Below are positions 7,657 through 16,799 of a stretch of 38,103 nt of DNA, piece by piece. The position numbers were made by a program, and so were the translations under genes. Under the pieces are notes generated by a model. The model was not told the origin of the DNA. It saw only the letters and a list, made by a program, of their open reading frames with translations, and made no database searches. Every line of letters starts with the position of its first letter. The stretch's first letter is position 1. Source of the DNA: an uncultured Prevotella sp. (GTDB lineage Bacteria > Bacteroidota > Bacteroidia > Bacteroidales > Bacteroidaceae); the NCBI GenBank assembly GCA_900315695.1, contig ONAE01000059.1:1-38103 (forward strand). The letters are read 5' to 3'.

Positions 7657-9363
7657 ATGAAAGATAGAATAACTGGAGCGAAGGCGATGATGCGTGCCTT
7701 ACAGGCAGAAGGTGTTAAGACCATCTTCGGGTATCCTGGTGGTTCCATCATGCCTGTCTATGATGCGCTCTTCGACTATACGCGTGGTGAGAAAAAATGC
7801 TTCGATCATATCTTGGTTCGTCATGAACAGGGTGCAACCCATGCCGCAGAGGGCTATGCCCGAGTCAGTGGTGAGGTTGGTGTAGCCTTGGTAACCAGTG
7901 GTCCTGGCGTGACTAATACGTTGACAGGTATCGCTGATGCCATGCTTGACTCTACACCTATCGTGGTGATTGCGGGTCAGGTGCCTATCGCCGCCTTGGG
8001 TACCGATGCCTTCCAGGAGGTTGACCTTGTGGGTGTATCACAGCCTATCTCGAAATGGAGTTACCAGATCCGTCGTGCCGAGGATGTGGCATGGGCTGTC
8101 AGTCGTGCCTTTTATATTGCCCGCACCGGACGCCCAGGCCCCGTCGTACTCGACTTCGCGAAGAATGCGCAGACAGAGGAGATCGACTGGGAGCCTCAGA
8201 AGGTGAACTTCATTCGCAGCTATGTGCCTTATCCCAAATTAGATCATGAGGCTGTGCACAAGGCGGCAGCGTTGATCAACAATGCTAAGAAACCGCTGGC
8301 GTTGGTAGGGCAGGGCGTAGAACTGGGTAATGCCCAGGAGGAGTTGAAACGATTCCTTGAGAAAGCCAATATCCCCGCAGGTCGTACGATGCTTGGACTC
8401 TCTGCCCTGCCATCAGACCATCCGCTGAATATGGGTATGCTGGGTATGCATGGAAACTATGCTGTAAACCTGAAGGAACAGGAATGTGACGTACTGATTG
8501 CCATTGGTATGCGTTTCAGCGATCGTGTTACGGGTAATCTCAAGACCTATGCCAAACAGGCTAAGATCATCCACCTCGATATCGACCGCAGTGAGATTGA
8601 TAAGAATGTGAAGACCGATGTTGCTGTGGTGGCCGATTGTAAGGAGTCATTACCTGCCCTTACCGAACTGATTCAGCCGAATAATCATCAGGAATGGATT
8701 GAGTCGTTCAAGCCTCTCGACGAGATGGAACGCGTAAAGGTCATAGAGCCTGCCATCCATCCCAAAGAAGGTCCGCTGTTGATGGGTGAGGTGGTTCACG
8801 CCATCGCCAATCAGGCTCCTGACAACGCCATACTTGTGACGGATGTTGGCCAGAACCAGCTGTTTGCGACTCGTTACTTCAAATATCATCACAAGCGTAG
8901 TATCTGTACGAGTGGTGGTTTGGGTACGATGGGTTATGGTATGCCAGCCGCCATTGGCGCCACCTTCGCTGCCCCCGATCGTACGGTCTGCTGTTTTATG
9001 GGTGATGGCGGTTTCCAGATGTGTATAGAGGAACTTGGTACCATCATGGAGCAGAAAGCCCCGGTGAAGATGATTCTGATGAACAATCACTATCTGGGAA
9101 ATGTGCGCCAGTGGCAGGATATGTTCTGGTTGCGTCGTAAGTCGTTCACGAAGATGATGAACCCCAACTACGAGCTGATTGCTCAGGGTTATGGCATTCC
9201 ATATCAGGCTGTTGTGGATCGTCAGGATCTGCAGGCAGCAGTTGCCAAGATGCTTGCCACAGAAGGACCGTATATCCTTGAATGTGCGATTCTTGAGGAG
9301 GACAATGTTTTGCCGATGACACCTCCGGGTATGAATGTCGATCAAATGATGTTAGAGATATAA
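7657..9363 (+). CDS. ilvB: Acetolactate synthase large (catalytic) subunit
   Basis: A 568-residue thiamine-diphosphate enzyme that condenses pyruvate with pyruvate or 2-oxobutyrate in the first common step of valine, leucine and isoleucine synthesis. Visible features: FGYPGGSIMPVYDAL near residue 24, RHEQGATHAAEGYAR near 55 with the conserved catalytic Glu, a central FAD/NAD-like domain (about 190-350), and the C-terminal cofactor motif GDGGFQMCIEEL followed by MNNHYLGNVRQWQ. Length is normal. ilvD ends 1 nt before its ATG, and the ATG of the small-subunit gene lies 4 nt after its stop, so the three genes form a tight operon. Confidence 0.96.
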   Translation: MKDRITGAKAMMRALQAEGVKTIFGYPGGSIMPVYDALFDYTRGEKKCFDHILVRHEQGATHAAEGYARVSGEVGVALVTSGPGVTNTLTGIADAMLDSTPIVVIAGQVPIAALGTDAFQEVDLVGVSQPISKWSYQIRRAEDVAWAVSRAFYIARTGRPGPVVLDFAKNAQTEEIDWEPQKVNFIRSYVPYPKLDHEAVHKAAALINNAKKPLALVGQGVELGNAQEELKRFLEKANIPAGRTMLGLSALPSDHPLNMGMLGMHGNYAVNLKEQECDVLIAIGMRFSDRVTGNLKTYAKQAKIIHLDIDRSEIDKNVKTDVAVVADCKESLPALTELIQPNNHQEWIESFKPLDEMERVKVIEPAIHPKEGPLLMGEVVHAIANQAPDNAILVTDVGQNQLFATRYFKYHHKRSICTSGGLGTMGYGMPAAIGATFAAPDRTVCCFMGDGGFQMCIEELGTIMEQKAPVKMILMNNHYLGNVRQWQDMFWLRRKSFTKMMNPNYELIAQGYGIPYQAVVDRQDLQAAVAKMLATEGPYILECAILEEDNVLPMTPPGMNVDQMMLEI

Positions 9364-9367
9364 GATT

Positions 9368-9885
9368 ATGGAAGATAATAAGAAGAAAACGTAGCGGGTA
9401 TTCTGAATCAGGTAACCGCTGTTTTTACCCGTCGTCAGGTGAACATCGAGAGTCTGAACGTGTCTGCCTCCAGTATCCCAGGCGTCCACAAATATACGAT
9501 TACGGCCTGGAGCGACGAGGATCAGATTATCAAGATAGTCCACCAGATAGAGAAGAAGATCGACGTGGTGAAAGCTAACTATTTTACTGACGATCAGCTG
9601 TTTATCCGTGAGTCTGGCTTGTATAAGCTCGCCACTCAGATGGTGCTGGAGAATCCGGAAATTTCTCGCACCATTCGCCGTTATGGTGCTAGTATTATAG
9701 AGGTGAACCCCACTTATACCATCGTGATGAAGTTCGGACTGACTGAGGATATCATCTCCCTCTTCCGTGCGCTTGATGCCTTTGGCTGTGTGCTGCAATA
9801 CACGCGTTCTGGCCGTATAGCCGTTACCCGTGGCATGCAGGAGCAGGTAAGCCAGTTCTTGGAAGAAAGGGAACAGAAAAGATAG
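9368..9885 (+). pseudogene. ilvN: Acetolactate synthase small (regulatory) subunit, 5' end disrupted
   Basis: ATG 9368, placed 4 nt after ilvB, gives MEDNKKKT and then a stop at 9392-9394. From 9385 in another frame the normal family sequence appears: ENVAGILNQVTAVFTRRQVN, SLNVSASSIPGVHKYTI, then the second domain to EEREQKR and the stop at 9885. Intact relatives carry about eight further residues (the first beta strand of the ACT domain, LYTLIVFS-like) between these two pieces. This points to a small deletion of roughly 25 nt that also shifts the frame. The subunit gives feedback inhibition by valine and stimulates the catalytic subunit. A shortened product could start at a later codon (for example 9439) but would lack the first ACT strand. 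Confidence 0.8.
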
Positions 9886-9902
9886 CTTGGAAAGGATTTT
9901 AG

Positions 9903-10964
9903 ATGTTACGCAAGAGTATCCTGATAATCTGTCTGATGTTCGCGTCGCTTGTTGGCGAAGCGCAGATCGTTTTACCCGATTCCTTGCTGACCGTTACGAA
10001 ATCCTATGTCTATAATATCACCAGTCCCGATACGGCTCAGGCTATTCTCAATACCGTACGTAAGCGTCAGACAGAGCCCGTTTGGCGAATAGACTTTGCT
10101 GAGGGTGACCTGAATTACAACATGCGCCGCTATCTGAAGGCTCTCTCCTTTTTCGAGCGTGTTAAGGAGGAGGCTTCCCTTCGTGATAGTTCTTATGTGC
10201 AGATGCTTCTCTATAAGCGGCTCATGGACTGTTACGACGCCCTTAACCTCAACGACCAACTGATTAGAACCATTTACGCCCTTCGTAAGATGGCCTTGGC
10301 CAGAGATGATAAGGCCTTCGAGTCGATGGCTGTCTTTATGAGTGGTAAACAGCACCATTATCATGGTCAGATAGACAAGGGCTATGCCTCTTGTTTGGAA
10401 GGTCTCGAGCTGATGCGTGAGACGGAATACGAGAACAAACATATCGAACTGCGTAACTATTATGGAGAGTTATTAAAGATGTACACGCGCGATGGACTTT
10501 TTGAGGAAGCCATCCACATGTCGCATCATCAGGAAGCAGAGGCCCTCTATCCGTCGCCTGCCATTATGCTTAAAGCCAGGGAGCGCGGTCTGCGCCAGGT
10601 CTATGCCCTCCGTGCCAGCATGTATGCCCATGCCGGTAATATGGCCGAGGCCAACAAAGCCTATGCCGCCTGGAAGAAAACCGGTTGCGGCAATCCCATC
10701 GACGATATGGATATCTACGACTATCTGCAACTTAGCCATCATAACGACGAAGCCTTGACTATCATTGCCCGTTACCGTGAATTCCTGTGCGAACAGGGCG
10801 ATACCGTCTCTTATCGTATGCTCACAAACTCTACATCATCAAGTCGGGTGAGCAGATGCAGACCACCTACAACCTGCTGCAGGAGCAGTCGGCCTCCAAA
10901 TCGAAGACGAAGTGGCTCATCTGGGCAGGCGTTGCTATTGCAATCGTGTTTTTGGTCGTGCTGA
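9903..10964 (+). pseudogene. TPR/AraC-type regulator, N-terminal sensor part (frame broken near 10820)
   Basis: ATG 9903 opens a protein with a signal peptide (MLRKSILIICLMFASLVGEAQ) and a helical periplasmic region with several tetratricopeptide-like repeats (for example LSFFERVKEE, AEANKAYAAWKK). Around 10815-10830 the reading frame stops making sense (Ser/Arg/Pro-rich tail), while the expected continuation (HKLYIIKSGEQMQTTYNLLQEQ) is found in the next frame. Homologues normally have more TPR sequence here, so a deletion rather than a one-base slip is plausible. Bacteroidales regulators of this layout (TPR outside, one membrane helix, AraC-type DNA-binding domain inside) often stand just upstream of the fimbrial or surface operon they control. 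The gene begins 17 nt after ilvN. Confidence 0.7.
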
Positions 10965-11509
10965 TTATCCTCTATTATGTCCGCAACGAACGTCGCCATT
11001 TCCGTGATATGCGCCGATTGATCCATGTGCTCGACGCTTACCGTCGGGCTGTGGTCAACGGAGAGTCCTCCACATCGCCAGAGGTCGTGGCAGCGATTGA
11101 AGAGCTTCGTTCCATCAAACTCCCAGAAAACCAGCCGGCAGAAGGGGAGGAGGAACCCGACGATGAAGACCATCGCCTGTATGTAGAGATGGACACGCAG
11201 GTGACCCGCGATCGGCTGTTTCTTAAACCAGGTCTTGGACGTGAAGACCTCATGCGTCTGATAGGAGTCGATAAGAACCGTTTTGGTAAGATGATGAGCA
11301 AGTACTCCGATGCCTCCAATACTTCGGTTTATATCAATACCAAACGTGTGGAGTATGGTGCCGTCTTGCTGTTGGAGCATCCCGAGTACACTATTTCCAC
11401 AGTAGCTACGGAGTGTGGCATGAGCAATACGGTTACGTTTAACCGTACATTTAAGGAGATTTATAATATGACACCTTCCGAATATCGTGAGAAAATGACG
11501 ACGATTTAG
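10787..11509 (+). pseudogene. TPR/AraC-type regulator, membrane and DNA-binding part
   Basis: Homologous sequence becomes in frame at about 10823 and runs to the stop at 11509. It has a single hydrophobic helix (WLIWAGVAIAIVFLVVLII), then a positively charged cytoplasmic linker, and a C-terminal AraC-type helix-turn-helix region from about 11200: LMRLIGVDKNRFGKMM as the first HTH and ISTVATECGMSNTVTFNRTF as the second, closing with NMTPSEYREKM, the standard AraC ending. The GTG at 10787 is only the start of the open frame, not a likely real start. As it stands, the DNA-binding part would be separated from its sensor, so the regulator is probably inactive unless the break is a sequence error. 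Confidence 0.7.
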
Positions 11510-11517
11510 GGGGGGGG
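11509..11517 (+). repeat. G9 homopolymer at the regulator stop codon
   Basis: Nine consecutive G residues begin with the last base of the TAG stop. Length changes would not alter the protein but could change the spacing of nearby elements. The tract may also form a weak block to transcription. Confidence 0.8.
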
Positions 11518-11556
11518 TAATTCTGTTTGTTGAGATTGTTTGGGGGTTAGACTTTG

Positions 11557-11742
11557 GACAAATTGTTTTTAAGGTCAAAATGCTATCACTCTGATAATAA
11601 GCACTCTTGACAAATTGTTGTACTTGAATTTGGACGGATTGTTTTTCAAATTTAATAATCGATCCTTCTCGATTTGTCGGTTTTTATTGTAGTTATTGAG
11701 GGTGGTTTAAGGCTTTCAAATGTTAAAATATGACAAATTGTT
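11557..11742 (+). promoter_or_regulatory. Repeated GACAAATTGTT motifs upstream of the fimbrial operon
   Basis: The leader between the regulator and the operon (11510-11841) is AT-rich and without a gene. GACAAATTGTT occurs at 11557-11567, 11609-11619 and 11732-11742, and a two-mismatch copy (GACGGATTGTT) at 11633-11643. A partial inverted copy (CGATTTGTCGG) lies near 11670-11680. Start-to-start distances are 52, 24 and 99 nt. Repeated half-sites ahead of a surface operon fit binding sites for an AraC-type regulator, possibly the one just upstream; this is inference. Confidence 0.5.
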
Positions 11743-11807
11743 AGAAGAAAACGACTAAATTTTATGCTTTAAAAGCAAATTTCCACCTTATAATAAAAAT
11801 AAATTCC

Positions 11808-11815
11808 TATCTTTG
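11808..11815 (+). promoter_or_regulatory. Predicted -7 box of the fimbrial operon
   Basis: TATCTTTG fits TAnnTTTG exactly and lies 26 nt before the GTG start at 11842. No convincing TTG element lies 19-21 nt upstream, which suggests dependence on an activator. An A9 run (11822-11830) occupies the short leader and may help ribosome loading, since A-rich leaders replace strong Shine-Dalgarno sites in this phylum. Confidence 0.55.
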
Positions 11816-11841
11816 CACTATAAAAAAAAACGATAATCACC

Positions 11842-13404
11842 GTGAGGAAGTTCAATTTATTATCCTTAGCCATCATTTTACTGTTGGCGATTGTAAATGT
11901 TCAGAAGGTAAACGCACAGCACTTTACCATCAGCAATAATTTGCTTTATGATGCTACGCTGACTCCCAATCTTAGGTTGGGTGCCCGCTTGTCACCGCAC
12001 TGGTCTCTAGGCTTGACTGCGGGCTATCGCCCTTGGCCTACTGACGATAACGAGTCGAAGAAATGGAAACATCTACTTCTGGCTCCAGATGCACGTTACT
12101 GGACCGATTCGGTGAATGTTCATCATTTCTTTGGCTTTAATCTTATCTACAGCCATTACAATGTTGCTGAAGTCAAGTTTCCTTTCGGCCTGTGGAAGTC
12201 TGTTCGTGACGAGCGTCGTCAGGGGGATCTTGCTGCTGTCGGTGCCTATTATGGTTATTCCTGGCCGTTAGGTCGTTTTTGGAATCTGGAAACCCACATC
12301 GGCTTAGCGCTCGGTTATACCTGGTATGACCGCTATCAATGTGGTCATTGTGGAAAGAAGATCGGCAGCGACAAGAAAGTCTTTGTGATGCCTCAGGCTG
12401 GCGTGAGCATCGTCTATAACATCCCAGGTCGCCCTCGCAAGGTGGAACAGCCTGTTGTGCTGCCAGCAGTGGAGGAGCCTGTTACGGCTGCGGTGGATGT
12501 TCAGCCGTTTGTCGCATCCCTTTCACCAGTTCCTGAATTCAAAGGTCGGGCTGGTGAGCTTCAGCAAGACAATCAGGTGGTAACTCATATCTCCGAGTAT
12601 CGGCCCTACGATCGTACCCGTATCCTCCGTAAAGAGAAGAACGCTCTGTTCGTTCATTTCGATTTTGGCAAGTCGAAGTTGCGTAAAGACTATCGTGAGA
12701 ATAATGCCACACTGGATCGCATCGTCGATATTACCCGTCAGATTATGGCTGATTCCACCAGCAGTGTGAAGAAGATACAACTTGTTGGCTTAGCTTCTTT
12801 TGAAGGTAATACAGCCACCAATGAGCGGTTAGCCCAGAATCGTGCTTTGGCTTTACAGCATTACATCCAGCAGGAGGTGAGTGTGCCCGACTCGATGTTT
12901 GAGACCGTTGGAGGCGGTGAGGCCTGGACTGATTTCCGCGATCAGTTGAATGATATCGTGACGGATGATCCAGAGGATCGCATCGGTTTGCGTAAAGTCA
13001 TCGAGATTATTGACCAGGAACAGGATGTTAATGTGCGCGAACGCCGTATCAAGCAGTTGGATAAAGGTCGCACTTGGACCTATATCAAGATGAATATCCT
13101 GAAAGATCAGCGTAACTCCGGTTATATCAATATCTACTATGACTATGTGCCCGACAAGGCAGCTGCTACCATCAACGAGGCCAACGAGCTGCTTACTACC
13201 GACTGTAGTGACTGCCACCATGAGGCACTTCGCCTGCTTTTGACAGTCCGCAACGACGAACGAGCCCAGAATGCCCTTGGTGTTGCCTACTGGCTCTGTG
13301 GTCAGCGTGATGAAGCCCTGGCGTGCTTCCGCCGTGCTGCTGCCAACGGCAATGCCAATGCCCAGGAGAACCTGCGTCAGTTAGAGAAAGGCGCACAACA
13401 GTGA
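11842..13404 (+). CDS. DUF3575 / OmpA-like / TPR fusion protein of the fimbrial locus
   Basis: A 520-residue protein from GTG 11842, chosen because a clean signal peptide follows (MRKFNLLSLAIILLLAIVNV to NAQ). Residues about 27-195 resemble DUF3575, an outer-membrane beta-barrel-like domain common at the head of Bacteroidales fimbrial operons (NNLLYDATLTPNLRLGARLS, GYRPWPTDDN, DARYWTD, GYTWYD). Residues about 265-360 resemble an OmpA-type peptidoglycan-binding fold (VHFDFGKSKLRKDYRENNA, LVGLASFEGNTATNERLAQN). The C-terminus carries a TPR-like pair (NALGVAYWLCGQRDEALACF). An outer-membrane or periplasmic role in fibre export or anchoring is likely from context but not shown. It is the first gene of the operon; the next starts 38 nt on. 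Confidence 0.75.
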   Translation: MRKFNLLSLAIILLLAIVNVQKVNAQHFTISNNLLYDATLTPNLRLGARLSPHWSLGLTAGYRPWPTDDNESKKWKHLLLAPDARYWTDSVNVHHFFGFNLIYSHYNVAEVKFPFGLWKSVRDERRQGDLAAVGAYYGYSWPLGRFWNLETHIGLALGYTWYDRYQCGHCGKKIGSDKKVFVMPQAGVSIVYNIPGRPRKVEQPVVLPAVEEPVTAAVDVQPFVASLSPVPEFKGRAGELQQDNQVVTHISEYRPYDRTRILRKEKNALFVHFDFGKSKLRKDYRENNATLDRIVDITRQIMADSTSSVKKIQLVGLASFEGNTATNERLAQNRALALQHYIQQEVSVPDSMFETVGGGEAWTDFRDQLNDIVTDDPEDRIGLRKVIEIIDQEQDVNVRERRIKQLDKGRTWTYIKMNILKDQRNSGYINIYYDYVPDKAAATINEANELLTTDCSDCHHEALRLLLTVRNDERAQNALGVAYWLCGQRDEALACFRRAAANGNANAQENLRQLEKGAQQ

Positions 13405-13442
13405 ATTTCAAGTGAATTAGTAATAATATAAAAAGATAAACA

Positions 13443-15686
13443 ATGAAAAAGTATTTGAATTATGCCTTTGCAGGTGCGATAGCACTAACAGGCGCAGTGG
13501 GATTGTCCAGCTGTTCGTCCAGTGAGGTCACTGCGGCAGACAACACCAATCCTAATTATGATCCTATTGATCAAAGCGTATTTGCACAGTTCGTGTTCAA
13601 CGTGTCCACAGGTAATCAGGCTACTACTCGTCAGTCTTCTGCTGCTACACAGGCTGTTACTTCGGAAACATTTCGTGGCATCAATAATGCAGCTCTTTTC
13701 ACCTACAAGCTTGGTACCGATGGTAAACATCTCGCCACTGCAACCGTTGCTGACAGATTCATAGATTTGGGTAGTCCTATTGCAAGTTCTACCATCACTT
13801 CCGCCAATTCCCATCGCGTATTGGAGATGAGTTTGCCCATCAATACCAATACGATGCTGTTCTACGGAAAGGCACCAGAGGGTACAGCATCATCGGCAGA
13901 GACTCAAAAAGGTTATACGGCATACGATCTTTACGGTCACTTGGACGATTACACCTTAGCCGGTGGTACTGGTGATAATGCTGGTAAGGACATCTCTGCA
14001 GCCAATTTCGAGTTAGGTACGCGTATGACTGCTGACAATCTTACAAAGTATGAAGAGATAAAGAAGCTGCTCGGAGGTGTGCTGACCTGTATCATCAACA
14101 CTAAGATAGCTGGTACTGACCATGTAGCGCTGAGTGCAGAACACTATGGCGTTGCCGTTGCTGCGGATGAGTATCCTGCTGTTGTCACATGGGCTGATTA
14201 TGTCAATGCTTCTGGTACAAGTCCTGTTGAGACTACCAAAGAGCTTTATGCATTGGAGATAAAACTGGCTGAAGTTTATAAGGCATTGACCACCATTCAG
14301 ACTGCTCAGGGTGAATTGCGAGCAGGTTATGGTACTGCCATCCTCCATACGATAGAAGATGTGTGGACGGTCATCAATAGTGTACAATGTGCTACACCGT
14401 TCAGCAAAGGTGAGGCTGTAGCAAAAAAACTGGCAGAATTAATCCATGTAGAGATCAACAAATATTTTGATGGCACTGTGCCTATGACTGGCGATAATAA
14501 GGGTGGAGCTGTAACGGGTGTTGCCTTTAAACCCGTTAGTACAATGGTAACTGCCTTTAATGCCGATGGTTTATGGCCTACTGCCACCCACCCAACAGTC
14601 GCTGGAATAGGATCAGAAGATCTTTCCCAATTCCCAATGGCTTATGCCGTACCTTCAGGAGCTGCTCACTATGACTGGAAGAGTACTGAAAAGATTTTTG
14701 AGTATGTGACAAACTATAATACTTCTTCTGTAGGTGGCGGTAGTGGTTTTACGGTAGATAGCTACTATTATCCTGCCGAATTGCTGTACTTTGGCAATAG
14801 CCCGCTGCGCGTATCGGGTACAGAGCATAAGGAACCAACTTATCCTAATGGTGTAAGCAACTGGCAGGACGATAGTAAATGGTCTGATGATTGGGATAAA
14901 GATAAGCATGTGGTATCTACAACCAGGAGTGTAGCAATGAGGAATAACATCAACTATGGTTCTGCACTATTAAAGACGACTGTTGGCTATAAGGCATTGA
15001 CTTTGAACGACAACAACCATGCCATCCAGAAAGCAAAGGATCCGACACTTGCTGAGGGAGACGAGCCTGATAAGGAGATTACGGTTGATGCTACAAGCTT
15101 CCAGTTGGTAGGTGTTATTATTGGCGGACAGTACAAGAAAGTAGGTTGGGATTTCACTCCTAAGACTACCGGTAATACTCAGGGTTATATTTACGATAAA
15201 GCCATTCCTGAAGGTGCAAATGGCATTCCTGGTACTGTTAACACACCATCTAATCCTAACTATACGTTGGTGTTTGATAACTACAAAGCGGGAGGTTATG
15301 CCCAGGATGAAGTTTATGTTGCCCTGGAGTTGAAGAATAATACCCATCAGGATTTCTATGGCAAGCATAGCTTGATTCGCCATGGCGATTCGTTCTATCT
15401 GGTAGGTAAGCTGGATAGTCCTACAATTTCATGGAGTGGTTTGGGACAAGTTTCAACAGATCATCCACTGCCGCCATACGATGCTGATGGCAATTCGATT
15501 GAAACAGTCCGCGTATTTATGCAAGATTTTATGACTACTGCTAATTTCTGGTTTTATCCCAATTCATTGCAGCAAGCACTGCTGACCGTTCCCGATTTGC
15601 GCCACAGCTCACTGACGCTGGGACTGTCAGTAGATATGAGCTGGTCAACTGGTATATCATTTGAAGATATTGAACTTGGAAAATAA
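13443..15686 (+). CDS. Fimbrillin-like lipoprotein, paralogue 1 (candidate main shaft subunit)
   Basis: A 747-residue protein with a lipoprotein signal (lipobox LSSC, Cys24) and a Thr-Thr-Arg site at Arg63. It belongs to a family of four paralogues in this operon (also at 16800, 18708 and 20833) sharing, in order: a phi-RGI block (ETFRGINNAALFTY), an FYGKA block (MLFYGKAPEG), a P-x-GAA-x-W block (VPSGAAHYDW), a YYPAELLYF block, a GVIIGGQYKKVGWDF block, VALELKNN, FYLVGKLD and a C-terminal strand VPDLRHSSLTLGLSVDMSW. By its place directly before the FimB/Mfa2-type gene it corresponds to the major pilin slot, but at 747 residues it is much larger than FimA or Mfa1. Function as a fibre subunit is inference. 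Confidence 0.7.
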   Translation: MKKYLNYAFAGAIALTGAVGLSSCSSSEVTAADNTNPNYDPIDQSVFAQFVFNVSTGNQATTRQSSAATQAVTSETFRGINNAALFTYKLGTDGKHLATATVADRFIDLGSPIASSTITSANSHRVLEMSLPINTNTMLFYGKAPEGTASSAETQKGYTAYDLYGHLDDYTLAGGTGDNAGKDISAANFELGTRMTADNLTKYEEIKKLLGGVLTCIINTKIAGTDHVALSAEHYGVAVAADEYPAVVTWADYVNASGTSPVETTKELYALEIKLAEVYKALTTIQTAQGELRAGYGTAILHTIEDVWTVINSVQCATPFSKGEAVAKKLAELIHVEINKYFDGTVPMTGDNKGGAVTGVAFKPVSTMVTAFNADGLWPTATHPTVAGIGSEDLSQFPMAYAVPSGAAHYDWKSTEKIFEYVTNYNTSSVGGGSGFTVDSYYYPAELLYFGNSPLRVSGTEHKEPTYPNGVSNWQDDSKWSDDWDKDKHVVSTTRSVAMRNNINYGSALLKTTVGYKALTLNDNNHAIQKAKDPTLAEGDEPDKEITVDATSFQLVGVIIGGQYKKVGWDFTPKTTGNTQGYIYDKAIPEGANGIPGTVNTPSNPNYTLVFDNYKAGGYAQDEVYVALELKNNTHQDFYGKHSLIRHGDSFYLVGKLDSPTISWSGLGQVSTDHPLPPYDADGNSIETVRVFMQDFMTTANFWFYPNSLQQALLTVPDLRHSSLTLGLSVDMSWSTGISFEDIELGK

Positions 15687-15702
15687 TTTATAATTGTTAC
15701 CT

Positions 15703-16773
15703 GTGAGGCATAGAAGTAATACTTTCATGATAGGACTCCTGCTGTCAGCCAGCTGGCTGATGGCGGGGTGCTCCGTCATCGATGATGATCTGTCGGACTG
15801 CCCTGAGGAGGGACCACAGGCCACCATGGACTATGAGTTGAAACTGGTGACGAACATGACGACAGAGCTGACGACGCAGCTGACCACACAGACGGATATT
15901 CAGCTGGCTAGTGCTCTGAAGCAGTACCTGAATGGTATCTTCACCGACTTCGCCCACGATGTCGATCTCTCATTCTATGATACGGTGGGGGACTCCACCC
16001 TGCTGCAGAAAGACGAGCATATCATGGATGCGAACCAGGCGAGCTATTCGCTGAACCTGCCGATGCGTCAGTATATGCACCTGGCAGCGGCAAACGTGGT
16101 GGACAACGAGCTCGTGGACGTGATGTATGACAACCGCTGTCACCGATCGATGATCGACCAGGTGATACGCGACACCATCGACTCCCACACGACGGGTATC
16201 TTTACAGCCCGTCAGCCGATGGAGGTGCTGGGTAACGTGAGTCAGAATTTCAACGTCCACCTGTATATGGCCAACTGTGCCGCCACCTTGGTGATTGATC
16301 CTAATAACTATGGCTCGATTGACGATGTCCGTGTCTATAGTACAGGTTTTGCCACAGGCTTTAGTATCTGTGACAGTGTCTTCCATTATGACCGTCAACC
16401 ACCGATTGTAAGGGCATCCATGGTAAAGTCTGACGGTATTGACGAGCGGGCTTTCTGCTCAGTAACGTTCCCTTCGCCCGAACCGTCACGGGCTAATACC
16501 CGAACGATCATCGAGACGGAGGAGCCGTTTATTGCAGAGCCTTCCGACGAAGTACTGTGGGAGTTCCGTGTCTATGTCCCCGTAAAGGGAAATACCCGTA
16601 GCGAGGATTCTATCACTGAGACGATCCTTCCCTTGAAGGTGCCCCTGCGTGCCGGAGAGCTCAAGGTTATCAAGTGTAGGATAGGGGATCAAGGTGAGAT
16701 TATCCCTGAAAATCCCGAGATTGGCACCTCAGTGACCCTGAACTGGCAGTCGGGACTGGTGATAGATACTTAA
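15703..16773 (+). CDS. FimB/Mfa2-type fimbrial anchor lipoprotein
   Basis: A 356-residue lipoprotein. GTG 15703 is preferred over TTG 15694 and ATG 15727 because it gives the charged n-region (MRHRSNTF) before the hydrophobic stretch and lipobox LMAGC (Cys23). The residues after it (SVIDDDLSDCPEE) fit the FimB/Mfa2 signature of acidic residues and a second Cys-Pro. The mid-region DVDLSFYDT and SLNLPMRQYMHLAAAN resembles the first transthyretin-like domain of these proteins, and the C-terminus ends in a strand typical of the second. Mfa2/FimB proteins stay lipidated, hold the fibre to the outer membrane and limit its length. It lacks the Thr-Arg site seen in the neighbouring pilin-like proteins, as expected for an anchor that is not processed. 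Confidence 0.7.
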   Translation: MRHRSNTFMIGLLLSASWLMAGCSVIDDDLSDCPEEGPQATMDYELKLVTNMTTELTTQLTTQTDIQLASALKQYLNGIFTDFAHDVDLSFYDTVGDSTLLQKDEHIMDANQASYSLNLPMRQYMHLAAANVVDNELVDVMYDNRCHRSMIDQVIRDTIDSHTTGIFTARQPMEVLGNVSQNFNVHLYMANCAATLVIDPNNYGSIDDVRVYSTGFATGFSICDSVFHYDRQPPIVRASMVKSDGIDERAFCSVTFPSPEPSRANTRTIIETEEPFIAEPSDEVLWEFRVYVPVKGNTRSEDSITETILPLKVPLRAGELKVIKCRIGDQGEIIPENPEIGTSVTLNWQSGLVIDT

Positions 16774-16799
16774 TTTTTTTACGATTACGATTTTAACGA

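Noticed and set aside
8650-9345. 231-codon minus-strand frame in ilvB
   Set aside because: Antisense to a highly conserved enzyme; His/Thr-rich shadow without recognisable domain.
11557-11742. Possible CRISPR array
   Set aside because: The 11-nt repeats have unequal spacing (52, 24, 99 nt), no long repeat unit and no cas genes.
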